Source: Cristatella mucedo (taxonomy: Eukaryota; Bryozoa; Phylactolaemata; Cristatellidae). Taken from it: a stretch of DNA of 64,000 nucleotides. Positions within the stretch are counted from its first letter, which is position 1, and every line of letters begins with the position of its first letter. Below the pieces are notes generated by a model that saw only the letters and a program-made list of their open reading frames with translations, searched no databases and was not told where the DNA came from. Both the position numbers and the translations under genes were made by a program. Where the stretch lies: NCBI GenBank assembly GCA_009760855.2, contig WPIO01000241.1, forward strand, positions 126,001 through 190,000, written 5' to 3'. Positions 37,301-51,563 of this stretch are shown here, piece by piece.

Positions 37301-40300
37301 TGCAGATTTGAAGTTTCTACATATTCCGCGATCTGCTGCGAACTCGTGCGAAACGTGTTATTTACGTGCGAAATGCTTTAAACAAGGTGCAGCACTCTGC
37401 TGCCAGCAAGCACACGCTCCGACATGCAGATTTGAAGTTTCGACATATTCCGCGATCTGCTTCGAACTTGTGCGAAACGTGTTATTTACGTGCGAAATGC
37501 TTTAAACAAGGTGCAGCACTCTGCTGCCAGCCAGCGCACGCTCCGACATGCAGATTTGAAGTTTCTACATATTCCGCGATCTGCTGCGAACTTGTGCGAA
37601 ACGTGTTATTTACGTGCGAAATGCTTTAAACAAGGTGCAGCACTCTGCTGCCAGCAAGTGCACGCTCCGACATGCAGATTTGAAGTTTCTACATATTCCG
37701 CGATCTGCTGCGAACTCGTGCGAAACGTGTTATTTACGTGCGAAATGCTTCATAAACATGGTGCAGCACTCTGCTGCCAGCCAGCACACGCTCCGACATG
37801 CAGATTTGAAGATTCTACGTATTCCGCGATCTGCTGCGAACTCGTGCGAAACGTGTTATTTACGTGCGAAATGCTTTAAACATGGTGCAGCACTCTGCTG
37901 CCAGTCAGCACACGCTCCGACATGCTGAATTAAAGTTTCTACACATTCCGCGATCTGGTGCGAACTCGTGCGAAACGTGTTATTTACGTGCGAAATGCTT
38001 TAAACATGGTGCAGCACTCTGCTGCCAGTCAGTGCACGCTCCGACATGCAGATTTGAAGTTTCTACATATTGCGCGATCTTCTGCGAACTCGTGCGAAAC
38101 GTGTTATTTACGTGCGAAATGCTTTAAAACAAGGTGCAGCACTCTGCTGCCAGCCAGCACCCACGCTCCGACATGCAGATTTGAAGTTTCTACATATTCC
38201 GCGATCTGGTGCGAACTCGTGCGAAACGTGTTATTTACGTGCGAAATGCTTTAAACATGGTGCAGCACTCTGCTGCCAGCCAGCACACGCTCCGACATGC
38301 AGATTTGAAGTTTCTACATATTCAGCGATCTGCTGCGAACTCGTGCGAAACGTGTTATTTACGTGCGAAATGCTTTAAACAAGGTGCAGCACTCTGCTGC
38401 TGCCAGCCAGTGCACGCTCCGACATGCAGATTTGAAGTTTCTACATATTCCGCGATCTGCTGCGAACTCGTGCGAAACGTGTTATTTACGTGCGAAATGC
38501 TTCAAAACAAGGTGCAGCACTCTGCTGCCAGCCAGTTGCACGCTCCGACATGCAGATTTGAAGTTTCTACATATTCCGCGATCTGCTGCGAAACTCGTGC
38601 GAAACGTGTTATTTACGTGCGAAATGCTTTAAACAAGGTGCAGCACTCTGCTGCCAGCCAGCACACGCTCCGACATGCAGATTTGAAGTTTCTACATATT
38701 CCGCGATCAGCTGCGAACTCGTGCGAAACGTGTTATTTACGTGCGAAATGCTTTAAACAAGGTGCAGCACTCTGCTGCCAGCAGCACACGCTCCGACATG
38801 CCGATTTGAAGTTTCTTCATATTCCGCGATCTGCTGCGAACTCGTCCGAAACGTGTTATTTACGTGCGAAATGCTTTAAACAAGGTGCAGCACTCTGCTG
38901 CCAGCCAGCACACGCTCCGACATGCAGATTCGAAGTTTCTACATGTTATGCGATCTGCTGCGAACTCGTGCGAAACGTGTTATTTACGTGCGAAATGCTC
39001 AAAACAAGGTGCAGCACTCTGCTGCCAGCCAAGCACACGCTCCGACATGCAGATTTGAAGTTTCTACATATTCCGCGATCTGCCGCGAACTGGAGCGAAA
39101 CGTGTTATTTACGTGCGAAATGCTTTAAACAAGGTGCAGCACTCTGCTGCCAGCCAGTGCACGCTCCGACATGCAGATTTGAAGTTTCTACATATTTCGC
39201 GATCTGCTGCGAACTCGTGCGAAACGTGTTATTTACGTGCGAAATGCTTTAAACAAGGTGCAGCACTCTGCTGCCAGCCAGCACACGCTCCGACATGCAG
39301 ATTTGAAGTTTCTACATATTCCGCGATCTGCTGCGAACTCGTGCGAAACGTGTTATTTACGTGCGAAATGCTTTAAACAAGGTGCAGCACTCTGCTGCCA
39401 GCCAGCACACGCTCCGACATGCAGATTTGAAGTTTCTACGTATTCCGCGATCTGCTGCGAACTCGTGCGAAACGTGTTATTTACGTGCGAAATGCTTTAA
39501 ACAAGGTGCAGCACTCTGCTGCCAGCCAGCCCACGCTCCGACATGCAGATTTGAAGTTTCTACATATTCCGCGATCTGCTGCGAACTCGTGCGAAACGTG
39601 TTATTTACGTGCGAAATGCTTTAAACATGGTGCAGCACTCTGCTGCCAGCCAGTGCACGCTCCGACATGCAGATTTGAACTTTCTACATATTCCGCGATC
39701 TGCTGCGAACTCGTGCGAAACGTGTTATTTACGTGCGAAATGCTTTAAACAAGGTGCAGCACTCTGCTGCAAGCCAGCACACGCTCCGACATGCAGATTT
39801 CAACTTTCTACATATTCCGCGATCTGCTGCGAACTCGTGCGAAACGTGTTATTTACGTGCGAAATGCTTTAAACAAGGTGCAGCACTCTGCTGCCAGCCA
39901 GCACACGCTCCGACATGCAGATTTGAAGTTTCTACATATTCAGCGATCTGCTGCGAACTCGTGCGAAACGTGTTATTTACGTGCGAAATGCTCAAAACAA
40001 GGTGCAGCACTCTGCTGCCAGCAGCAAGTGCACGCTCCGACATGCAGATTTGAAGTTTCTACATATTCAGCGATCTGCCGCAAACTCGTGCGAAACGTGT
40101 TATTTACGTGCGAAATGCTCAAAACAAGGTGCAGCACTCTGCTGCCAGCCAGTGCAGGCTCCGACATGCAGATTTGAAGTTTCTACATATTCCGCGATCT
40201 GCTGCGAACTCGTGCGAAACGTGTTATTTACGTGCGAAATGCTTTAAACAAGGTGCAGCACTCTGCTGCCAGCCAGTGCACGCTCCGACATGCAGATTTG

Positions 40301-43300
40301 AAGTTTCTACATATTCCGCGATCTGGTGCGAACTTGTGTGCGAAACGTGTTATTTACGTGCGAAATGCTTTTAAACAAGGGTGCAGCACTCTGCTGCCAG
40401 CCAGCACACGCTCCGACATGCAGATTTGATGTTTCTACATATTCCGCGATCTGCTGCGAACTCGTGCGAAACGTGTTATTTACGTGCGAAATGCTCAAAA
40501 CAAGGTGCAGCACTCTGCTGCCAGCCAGCACACGCTCCGACATGCAGATTTGAACTTTCTACATATTCCGCGATCTGCTGCGAACTCGTGCGAAACGTGT
40601 TATTTACGTGCGAAATGCTTCAAAACAAGGTGCAGCACTCTGCTGCCAGCCAGCACACGCTCCGACATGCAGATTTGAAGTTTCTACATATTCCGCGATC
40701 TGCTGCGAACTCGTGCGAAACGTGTTATTTACGTGCGAAATGCTCAAAACAAGGTGCAGCACTCTGCTGCCAGCCAGCACACGCTCCGACATGCAGATTT
40801 GAACTTTCTACATATCCTGCGATCTGCCGCGATATCGCGCGAAGCGTGTTATTTGCGTGCGAAATGCTCAAAACAAGGTGCAGCACTCTGCTGCCAGCCA
40901 GCCACACACACGCTCCGACATGCAGATTTGAAGTTTCTACATATTCTGCGATCTGCTGCGAACTCGTGCGAAACGTGTTATTTACGTGCGAAATGCTCTA
41001 AAACATGGTGCAGCACTCTGCTGCCAGCCAGCGCACGCTCCGAAATGCAGATTTGAAGTTTCTACATATTCCGCGATCTGCTGCAAACTCGTGCGAAACG
41101 GGTTATTTACGTGCGAAATGCTTTAAACAAGGTGCAGCACTCTGCTGCCAGCCAGCCCACGCTCCGACATGCAGATTTGAAGTTTCTACATATTCCGCGA
41201 TCTGCTGCGAACTCGTGCGAAACGTGTTATTTACGTGCGAAATGCTTTAAACAAGGTGCAGCACTCTGCTGCCAGCCAGCACACGCTCCGACATGCAGAT
41301 TTGAAGTTTCTACATATTCCGCGATCTGCTGCGAACTCGTGCGAAATGTGTTATTTACGTGCGAAATGCTTTAAAACAAGGTGCAGCACTCTGCTGCCAG
41401 CCAGCCCACGCTCCGACATGCAGATTTGAAGTTTCTACATATTCCGCGATCTGCTGCGAACTCGTGCGAAATGTGTTATTTACGTGCGAAATGCTCAAAA
41501 AACAAGGTGCAGCACTCTGCTGCCAGCCAGCCCACGCTCCGACATGCAGATTTGAAGTTTCTACATATTCAGCGATCTGCTGCGAACTCGTGCGAAACGT
41601 GTTATTTACGTGCGAAATGCTTTAAACAAGGTGCAGCACTCTGCTGCCAGCCAGTGCACGCTCCGACATGCAGATTTGAAGTTTCTACATATTCCGCGAT
41701 CTGCTGCGAACTCGTGCGAAACGTGTTATTTACGTGCGAAATGCTTTAAACAAGGTGCAGCACTCTGCTGCCAGCCAGCCCACGCTCCGACATGCAGATT
41801 TGAAGTTTCTACATATTCCGCGATCTGCTGCGAACTCGTGCGAAACGTGTTATTTACGTGCGAAATGCTTTAAACAAGGTGCAGCACTCTGCTGCCAGCC
41901 AGTACACGCTCCGACATGCAGATTTGAAGTTTCTACATATTCCGCGATCTGCTGCGAACTCGTGCGAAACGTGTTATTTACGTGCGAAATGCTCAAAACA
42001 AGGTGCAGCACTCTGCTGCCAGCCAGCACACGCTCCGACATGCAGATTTGAAGTTTCTACATATTCCGCGAGATCTGCTGCGAACTTGTGCGAAATGTGT
42101 TATTTACGTGCGAAATGCTCAAAACAAGGGGCAGCACTCTGCTGCCAGCCAGCACACGCTCCGACATGCAGATTTGAAGTTTCTACATATTCAGCGATCT
42201 GCTGCGAACTCGTGCGAAACGTGTTATTTACGTGCGAAATGCTCAAAACAAGGTGCAGCACTCTGCTGCCAGCCAGTGCACGCTCCGACATGCAGATTTG
42301 AAGTTTCTACATATTCAGCGATCTGCTGCGAACTCGTGCGAAACGTGTTATTTACGTGCGAAATGCTCAAAACAAGGTGCAGCACTCTGCTGCCAGCAAG
42401 GGCACGCTCCGACATGCAGATTTGAAGTTTCTACATATTCCGCGATCTGCTGCGAACTCGTGCGAAATGTGTTATTTACGTGCGAAATGCTCAAAACAAG
42501 GTGCAGCACTCTGCTGCCAGCCAGCCCACGCTCCGACATGCAGATTTGAAGTTTCTACATATTTCGCGATTTGCTGTGAACTCGTGCGAAACGGGTTATT
42601 TACGTGCGAAATGCTCAAAACAAGGTGCAGCACTCTGCTGCCAGCCAGTGCAGGCTCCGATATGTAGATTTAAAGTTTCTACATATTCCGCGATCTGCTG
42701 CGAACTCGTGCGAAACGTGTTATTTACGTGCGAAATGCTCAAAAACAAGGTGCAGCACTCTGCTGCCAGCAAGTGCACGCTCCGACATGCAGATTTGAAG
42801 TTTCTACATATTCCGCGATCTGCTGCGAACTCGTGCGAAACGTGTTATTTACGTGCGAAATGCTCAAAACAAGGTGCAGCACTCTGCTGCCAGCCAGCAC
42901 ACGCTCCGACATGCAGATTTGAAGTTTCTACATATTCAGCGATCTGCCGCGAACTCGTGCGAAACGTGTTATTTACGTGCGAAATGCTCAAAACAAGGTG
43001 CAGCACTCTGCTGCCAGCCAGTGCACGCTCCGACATGCAGACTTGAAACTTTCTACATATTCCGCGATCTGCTGCGAACTTGTGCGAAATGTGTTATTTA
43101 CGTGCGAAATGCTTTAAACAAGGTGCAGCACTCTGCTGCCAGCAAGGGCACGCTCCGAAATGTAGATTTGAAGTTTCTACATATTCCGCGATCTGCTGCG
43201 AACTCGTGCGAAATGTGATATTCGAGTGCGAAATGCTCAAAACAAGGGGCAGCACTCTGCTGCCAGCCAGCACACGCTCCGACATGCAGATTTGAAGTTT

Positions 43301-43669
43301 CTACATATTTCGCGATCTGCTGCGAACTCGTGCGAAACGTGTTATTTACGTGCGAAATGCTCAAAACAAGGGGCAGCACTCTGCTGCCAGCCAGCACACG
43401 CTCCGACATGCAGATTTGAACTTTCTAGATATTCCTCGATCTGCTGAGAACTTGTGCGAAATGTGTCATTCGAGTGCGAAATGCTCAAAACGAGGTGCAG
43501 CACTCTGCTGCCAGCCAGCCCACGCTCCGACATGCAGATTTGAAGTTTCTACATATTCAGCGATCTGCTGCGAACTCGTGCGAAACGTGTTATTTACGTG
43601 CGAAATGCTCAAAACAAGGTGCAGCACTCTGCTGCCAGCCAGCCAGTGCACGCTCCGACATGCAGATTT

Positions 43670-44221
43670 GAAGTTTCTACATATTCCGCGATTTTCTGCG
43701 AACTCGTGCGAAATGGGTTTTTTACGTGCGAAATGATTTAAACATGGTGCTGCACTCTGCTGCCAGCAAGCCCATGCTCCGACATGCAGATTTGAAGTTT
43801 CTACATATTCTGCGATCTGCTGAGGACTTGTGCAAAACGTGTTATTTACGTGGGAAATGCTTTAAACAAGGTGCAGCACTCTGCTGCCAGCCAGCACACG
43901 CTCCGACACTCCGATTTGAAATTTCTACATATTCCGCGATCTGCTGCGAACTAGTGCGAAATGTGTTATTTACGTGCGAAATGCTCAAAACAAGGTGCAG
44001 CACTCTGCAGCCAGCCAGCTCACGCTCCGACATGCAGGTTTGAAGTTTCTACATATTCCGCGATTTGCTGCAAATTCGTGCGAAACGTGTTATTTACGTG
44101 CGAAATGATTTAAACATGGTGCTGCACTCTGCTGCCAGCAAGCCCATGCTCCGACATGCAGATTTGAAGTTTCTACATATTTAGCGATCTGCCGCGAACT
44201 CGTGCGAAACGTGTTATTTAC
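43670..44221 (+). repeat. Higher-order block H, copy 4
   Basis: The order of markers is the same as in copies 1-3: GATTTTCTGCG, ATGATTTAAACATGG, CTGAGGACTTGTGC, GACACTCCGATTTG, CTCTGCAGCCAGCC, with the TCTGCAGCC marker at 44004. Here several units have acquired the CTCAAAAC end, so the block has been partly homogenised toward its local neighbours. Confidence 0.82.
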
Positions 44222-44870
44222 GTGCGAAATGCTCAAAACAAGGTGCAGCACTCTGCTGCCAGCAAGTGCACGCTCCGACATGCAGATTTGAAATTTCTAC
44301 ATATTCAGCGATCTGCTGCGAACTTGTGCGAAACGTGTTATTTACGTGCGAAATGCTTTAAACAAGGTGCAGCACTCTGCTGCCAGCCAGCCCACGCTCC
44401 AACATGCAGATTTGAAGTTTCTACATATTTCGCGATTTGCTGTGAACTCGTGCGAAACGGGTTATTTACGTGCGAAATGCTTTTAACAAGGTGCAGCACT
44501 CTGCTGCCAGCCAGTACACGCTCCGATATGCAGATTTGAACTTTCTAGATATTCCGCGATTTGCTGCGAACTCGTGCGAAATGAGTTATTCGAGTGCGAA
44601 ATGCTCAAAACAAGGTGCAGCACTCTGTTGCCAGCAAGCCCACGCTCCGACATGCAGATTTGAAGTTTCTACATATTCCGCGATCTGCTGCGAACTCGTG
44701 CGAAATGTGATATTCAAGTGCGAAATGCTCAAAACAAGGGGCAGCACTCTGCTGCCAGCCAGCACACGCTCCGACATGCAGATTTGAAGTTTCTACATAT
44801 TCAGCGATCTGCCGCGAACTCGTGCGAAACGTGTTATTTACGTGCGAAATGCTCAAAACAAGGTGCAGCA
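44000..44870 (+). repeat. Seven-monomer segment duplicated 7564 bp downstream, copy 1
   Basis: The segment starts at the CTCTGCAGCCAGCC unit and runs through CTCCAACATGCAG, CTTTTAACAAGG, the bridging monomer at 44491 and the CTCTGTTGCCAGCAAGC unit. It corresponds unit by unit to 51564-52434. The shift of 7564 bp is exactly 61 monomers. Confidence 0.87.
44491..44614 (+). repeat. Bridging monomer, copy at 44.5 kb
   Basis: It has the same diagnostic strings as the unit at 31532 (TTTCTAGATATTCC and AAATGAGTTATTCGAGTG) and is 124 bp long. It follows a unit ending in CTTTTAACAAGG, as do the copies at 31532, 52055 and 52799, so it is amplified as part of a longer block. Confidence 0.9.
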
Positions 44871-47800
44871 CTCTGCTGCCAGCCAGTGCACGCTCCGATA
44901 TGCAGATTTAAAGTTTCTACATATTCCGCGATCTGCTGCGAACTTGTGCGAAACGTGTTATTTACGTGTGAAATGCTCAAAACAAGGTGCAGCACTCTGC
45001 TGCCAGCCAGCGCAGGCTCCGACATGCAGATTTTGAAGTTTCTAGATATACCGCGATCTGCTGCGAACTCGTGCGAAAATGTGTATATCGAGTGCGAAAT
45101 GCTCAAAAAAAGGTGCAGCACTCTGCTGCCAGCCAGCCCACGCTCCGACATGCAGATTTGAAGTTTCTACATATTCCGCGATCTGCTGCGAACTCGTGCG
45201 AAACGTGTTATTTACGTGCGAAATGCTTTAAACAAGGTGCAGCACTCTGCTGCCAGCCAGTACACGCTCCGACATGCAGATTTGAAGTTTCTACATATTC
45301 CGCGATCTGCTGCGAACTCGTGCGAAATGTGTTATTTACGTGCGAAATGCTCAAAACAAGGTGCAGCACTCTGCTGCCAGCCAGTGCACGCTCCGACATG
45401 CAGATTTGAAGTTTCTACATATTCCGCGATCTGCTGCGAACTCGTGCGAAACGTGTTATTTACGTGCGAAATGCTCAAAACAAGGTGCAGCACTCTGCTG
45501 CCAGCCAGCACACGCTCCGACATGCAGATTTGAAGTTTCTACATATTCTGCGATCTGCTGCGAACTCGTGCGAAACGTGTTATTTACGTGCGAAATGCTC
45601 AAAACAAGGTGCAGCACTCTGCTGCCAGCAAGCACACGCTCCGACATGCAGATTTGAACTTTCTACATATTCCGCGATCTGCTGCGAACTTGTGCGAAAT
45701 GTGTTATTTACGTGCGAAATGCTCAAAACAAGGTGCAGCACTCTGCTGCCAGCCAGCACACGCTCCGACATGCAGATTTGAAGTTTCTACATATTCCGCG
45801 ATCTGCTGCGAACTCATGCGAAATGTGTTATTCAAGTGCGAAATGCTCAAAACAAGGGACAGCACTCTACTGCCAGCCAGAGCACGCTCCGACATGCAGA
45901 TTTAAAGTTTCTACATATTCCGCGATTTGCTGCGAACTCGTGCGAAACGTGTTATTTACGTGCGAAATGCTCAAAACAAGGTGCTGCACTCTGCTGCCAG
46001 CCAGCACACGCTCCGACATGCAGATTTGAAGTTTCTACATATTCCGCGATCTGCTGCGAACTCGTGCGAAAAACGTGTTATTTACGTGCGAAATGCTAAA
46101 AACAAGGTGCAGCACTCTGCTGCCAGCCAGCACACGCTCCGACATGCAGATTTGAAGTTTCTACATATTCCGCGATCTGCTGCGAACTCGTGCGAAATGT
46201 GTTATTTACGTGCGAAATGCTTCAAAACAACGTGCAGCCTTCTGCTGCCAGCCAGCCCACGCTCCGACATGCAGATTTGAAGTTTCTTACATATTCCGCG
46301 ATTTGCTGCGAACTCGTGCGAAACGTGTTAATGACGTGCGAAAATCAAAAAACAAGGTGCAGCACTCTGCTGCCAGCCAGCACACGCTCCGACATGCAGA
46401 TTTGAAGTTTCTACATATTAGCGATCTGCTGCGAACTCGTGCGAAACGTGTTATTTACGTGCGAAATGCTTTAAACATGGTGCAGCACTCTGCTGCCGGC
46501 CAGCACACGCTCCGACATGCAGATTTGAAGTTTCTACATATTCCGCGATCTGCTGCGAACTAGTGCGAAACGGGTTATTTACGTGCGAAATGCTTTAAAC
46601 AAGGTGCAGCACTCTGCTGCCAGCCAGCCCACGCTCCGACATGCAGATTTGAAGTTTCTACATATTCAGCGATCTGCTGCGAACTCGTGCGAAAACGTGT
46701 TATTTACGTGCGAAATGCTTTCAAAACAAGGTGCAGCACTCTGCTGCCAGCAAGTGCACGCTCCGACATGCAGATTTGAAATTTCTACATATTCAGCGAT
46801 CTGCCGCGAACTCGTGCGAAACGTGTTATTTACGTGCGAAATGCTCAAAACAAGGTGCAGCACTCTGCTGCCAGCAAGCCCACGCTCCGACATGCAGATT
46901 TGAAGTTTCTACATATTCCGCGATCTGCTGCGAACTCGTGCGAAACGTGTTATTTACGTGCGAAATGCTCAAAAAACAAGGTGCAGCACTCTGCTGCCAG
47001 CCAGCACACGCTCCGACATGTAGATTTGAAGTTTCTACATATTCCGCGATCTGCTGCGAACTCGTGCGAAATGTGTTATTCAAGTGCGAAATGCTCAAAA
47101 AAAGGTGCAGCACTCTGCTGCCAGCCAGTGCACGCTCCGAAATGCAGATTTGAAGTTTCTACATATTCCGCGATCTGCTGCGAACTCGTGCGAAACGTGT
47201 TATTTACGTGCGAAATGCTTTAAACAAGGTGCAGCACTCTGCTGCCAGCAAGCACACGCTCCGACATGCAGATTTGAAGTTTCTACATATTCCGCGATCT
47301 GCTGCGAACTTGTGCGAAACGTGTTATTTACGTGCGAAATGCTTTAAACAAGTGCAGCACTCTGCTGCCAGCAAGCTCACACTACGACATGCAGATTTGA
47401 AGTTTCTACATATTCCGCGATCTGCTGCGAATTGGTGCGAAACGTGTTATTTACGTGCGAAATGCTCAAAACAAGGTGCAGCACTCTGCTGCCAGCCAGC
47501 AAGCCCACGCTCCGACATGCAGATTTGAAGCTTCTACATATTCCGCGATCTGCTGCGAACTCGTGCGAAATGTGTTATTAAGTGCGAAATGCTCAAAACA
47601 AGGGGCAGCACTCTGCTGCCAGCCAGCACACGCTCCGACATGCAGATTTGAAGTTTCTACATATTCCGCGATCTGCTGCGAACTCGTGCGAAACGTGTTA
47701 TTTACGTGCGAAATGCTCAAAACAAGGTGCAGCACTCTGCTGCCAGCCAGTGCACACGCTCCGACATGCAGATTTGAAGTTTCTACATATTCCGCGATCT

Positions 47801-49348
47801 GCTGCGAACTCGTGCGAAACGGGTTATTTACGTGCGAAATGCTTTAAACATGGTGCAGCACTCTGCTGCCAGTCAGCACACGCTCCGACATGCAGATTTG
47901 AAACTTTCTACATATTCCGCGATCTGCTGCGAACTCGTGCGAAATGTGTTATTCGAGTGCGAAATGCTCAAAACAAGGTGCAGCACTCTGCTGCCAGCCA
48001 GCCCACGCTCCGACATGCAGATTTGAAGTTTCTACATATTCGCGATCTGCTGCGAACTCGTGCAAAACGTGTTATTTACGTGCGAAATGCTCAAAACAAG
48101 GTGCAGCACTCTGCTGCCAGCCAGCACACGCTCCGACATGCAGATTTGAAATTTCTACATATTCTGCGATCTGCTGCGAACTCGTGTGCGAAATGTGTAT
48201 TTTCGAGTGCGAAATGCTCAAAAACAAGGGGCAGCACTCTGCTGCCAGCCAGTGCACGCTCCGACATGCAGATTTGAAGTTTCTACATATTCCGCGATCT
48301 GCTGCGAACTCGTGCGAAACGTGTTATTTACGTGCGAAATGCTCAAAACAAGGTGCAGCACTCTGCTGCCAGCCAGCACACGCTCCGACATGCAGATTTG
48401 AAGTTTCTACATATTCAGCGATCTGCTGCGAACTCGTGCGAAATGTGTTATTTTACGTGCGAAATGCTTCAAAACAAGGTGCAGCACTCTGCTGCCAGCC
48501 AGCACACGCTCCGACATGCAGATTTGAAGTTTCTACATATTCAGCGATCTGCTGCGAAAACTCGTGCGAAACGTGTTATTTACGTGCGAAATGCTCAAAA
48601 CAAGGTGCAGCACTCTGCTGCCAGCAAGTGCACGCTCCGACATGCAGATTTGAAGTTTCTACATATTCCGCGATCTGCTGCGAACTCGTGCGAAACGTGT
48701 TATTTACGTGCGAAATGCTCAAAACAAGGTGCAGCACTCTGCTGCCAGCAAGTGCACGCTCCGACATGCAGATTTGAAATTTCTACATATTCAGCGATAT
48801 GCCGCGAACTCGTGCGAAACGTGTTATTTACGTGCGAAATGCTCAAAACAAGGTGCAGCACTCTGCTGCCAGCCAGTGCACGCTCCGACATGCAGATTTA
48901 AAGTTTCTACATATTCCGCGATCTGCTGCGAACTCGTGCGAAACGTGTTATTTACGTGCGAAATGATTTAAACATGGTGCTGCACTCTGCTGCCAGCAAG
49001 CCCATGCTCCGACATGCAGGTTTGAAGTTTCTACATATTCCGCGATTTGCTGCAAATTCGTGCGAAACGTGTTATTTACGTGCGAAATGATTTAAACATG
49101 GTGCTGCACTCTGCTGCCAGCAAGCCCATGCTCCGACATGCAGATTTGAAGTTTCCACATATTTAGCGATCTGCTGCGAACTCGTGCGAAACGTGTTATT
49201 TACGTGCGAAATGCTTTAAACAAGGTGCAGCACTCTGCTGCCAGCCAGTGCACGCTCCGACATGCAGATTTGAAGTTTCTACATATTCAGCGATCTGCTG
49301 CGAACTCGTGCGAAACGTGTTATTTACGTGCGAAATGCTCACAACAAG

Positions 49349-49450
49349 GTGCAGCACTCTGCTGCCAGCCAGTACACGCTCCGACATGCAGATTTTCTGC
49401 TGCGAACTCGTGCGAAATGTGTTATTCGAGTGCGAAATGCTCAAAACAAG
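49349..49450 (+). repeat. 102-bp truncated monomer
   Basis: The unit jumps from CATGCAGATTT to TCTGCTGCGAACTCG, losing about 22 bp that contain TTTCTACATATTCCGCG. TCTG/TTTCT similarity at the edges suggests slippage or microhomology. The left edge, CAGATTT, is the same string at which the array ends at 54306. Confidence 0.85.
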
Positions 49451-50814
49451 GTGCAGCACTCTGCTGCCAGCCAGCACACGCTCCAAAATGTAGATTTGAA
49501 GTTTCTAAATTTTCTGCAATCTGCTGCGAACTCATGCGAAATGTGTTATTCAAGTGCGAAATGCTCAAAACAAGGGACAGCACTCTACTGCCAGCCAGAG
49601 CACGCTCCGACATGCAGATTTAAAGTTTCTACATATTCCGAGATCTGCTGCGAACTTGTGCGAAACGTGTTATTTACGTGCGAAATGCTTTAAACAAGGT
49701 GCAGCACTCTGCTGCCAGCAAGTGCACGCTCCGACATGCAGATTTGAAATTTCTACATATTTCGCGATCTGCTGCGAACTCGTGCGAAACGTGTTATTTA
49801 CGTGCGAAATGCTCAAAACAAGGTGCAGCACTCTGCTGCCAGCAAGTGCACGCTCCGACATGCAGATTTGAAATTTCTACATATTTAGCGATCTGCTGCG
49901 AACTCGTGCGAAATGAGTTATTCGAGTGCGAAATGCTCAAAACGAGGTGCAGCACTCTGCTGCCAGCCAGCCCACGCTCCGACATGCAGATTTGAAGTTT
50001 CTACATATTTCGCGATTTGCTGCGAACTCGTGCGAAACGTGTTATTTACGTGCGAAATGCTTTAAACAAGGTGCAGCACTCTGCTGCCAGCCAGGGCACG
50101 CTCCGACATGCAGATTTGAAGTTTCTACATATTCCGCGATCTGCTGCAAACTCGTGCGAAATGTGTTATTCGAGTGCGAAATGCTCAAAACAAGGTGCAG
50201 CACTCTGCTGCCAGCCAGTGCACGCTCCGACATGCAGATTTGAAGTTTCTACATATTCCGCGATCTGCTGCGAACTCGTGCGAAATGTGTTATTTACGTG
50301 CGAAATGCTCAAAACAAGGTGCAGCACTCTGCTGCCAGCCAGCACACGCTCCGACATGCAGATTTGAAGTTTCTACATATTCCGCGATCTGCTGCGAACT
50401 CGTGCGAAACGTGTTATTTACGTGCGAAATGCTCAAAACAAGGTGCAGCACTCTGCTGCCAGCCAGTGCACGCTCCGACATGCAGATTTGAAGTTTCTAC
50501 ATATTCCGCGATCTGCTGCGAACTCGTGCGAAACGTGTTATTCACGTGCGAAATGCTTTAAACAAGGTGCAGCACTCTGCTGCCAGCAAGCCCATGCTCC
50601 GACATGCAGATTTGAAGTTTCTACATATTTAGCGATCTGCTGCGAACTCGTGCGAAATGTGTTATTCGAGTGCGAAATGCTCAAAACAAGGTGCAGCACT
50701 CTGCTGCCAGCCAGCCCACGCTCCGACATGCAGATTTGAAGTTTCTACATATTTCGCGATCTGCTGCGAACTCGTGCGAAACGTGTTATTTACGTGCGAA
50801 ATGCTCAAAACAAG

Positions 50815-50938
50815 GTGCAGCACTCAGCTGCCAGCAAGGGCACGCTCCGACATGCAGATTTGAACTTTCTAGATATTCCGCGATTTGCTGCGAACTCGTG
50901 CGAAATGAGTTATTCGAGTGCGAAATGCTCAAAACAAG
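50815..50938 (+). repeat. Bridging monomer, copy at 50.8 kb
   Basis: It carries TTTCTAGATATTCC and AAATGAGTTATTCGAGTG and is 124 bp long. Its upstream half (CACTCAGCTGCCAGCAAGGG) differs from the other bridging copies, so the family 2-like part has been recombined onto a different front half. Confidence 0.87.
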
Positions 50939-51563
50939 GTGCAGCACTCTGCTGCCAGCAAGCCCACGCTCCGACATGCAGATTTGAAGTTTCTACATAT
51001 TCTGCGATCTGCTGCGAACTCGTGCGAAATGTGATATTCAAGTGCGAAATGCTCAAAACAAGGGGCAGCACTCTGCTGCCAGCCAGCACACGCTCCGACA
51101 TGCAGATTTGAAGTTTCTACATATTCAGCGATCTGCTGCGAACTCGTGCGAAACGTGTTATTTACGTGCGAAATGCTCAAAACAAGGTGCAGCACTCTGC
51201 TGCCAGCCAGTGCACGCTCCGACATGCAGATTTGAAGTTTCTACATATTCCGCGATCTGCCGCGAACTCGTGCGAAACGTGTTATTTACGTGCGAAATGC
51301 TTTAAACAAGGTGCAGCACTCTGCTGCCAGCCAGCACACGCTCCGACATGCAGATTTGAAGTTTCTACATATTCAGCGATCTGCCGCAAACTCGTGCGAA
51401 ACGTGTTATTTACGTGCGAAATGCTCAAAACAAGGTGCAGCACTCTGCTGCCAGCCAGTGCAGGCTCCGACATGTAGATTTAAAGTTTCTACATATTCCG
51501 CGATCTGCTGCGAACTTGTGCGAAACGGGTTATTTACGTGTGAAATGCTTTAAACAAGGTGCA

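Noticed and set aside
38209-39252. Longest open frame (347 codons) as a protein-coding gene
   Set aside because: It is read-through of eight or so satellite monomers whose small indels happen to keep the frame open. The same peptides occur in all three frames nearby, and it lacks any domain or gene context.
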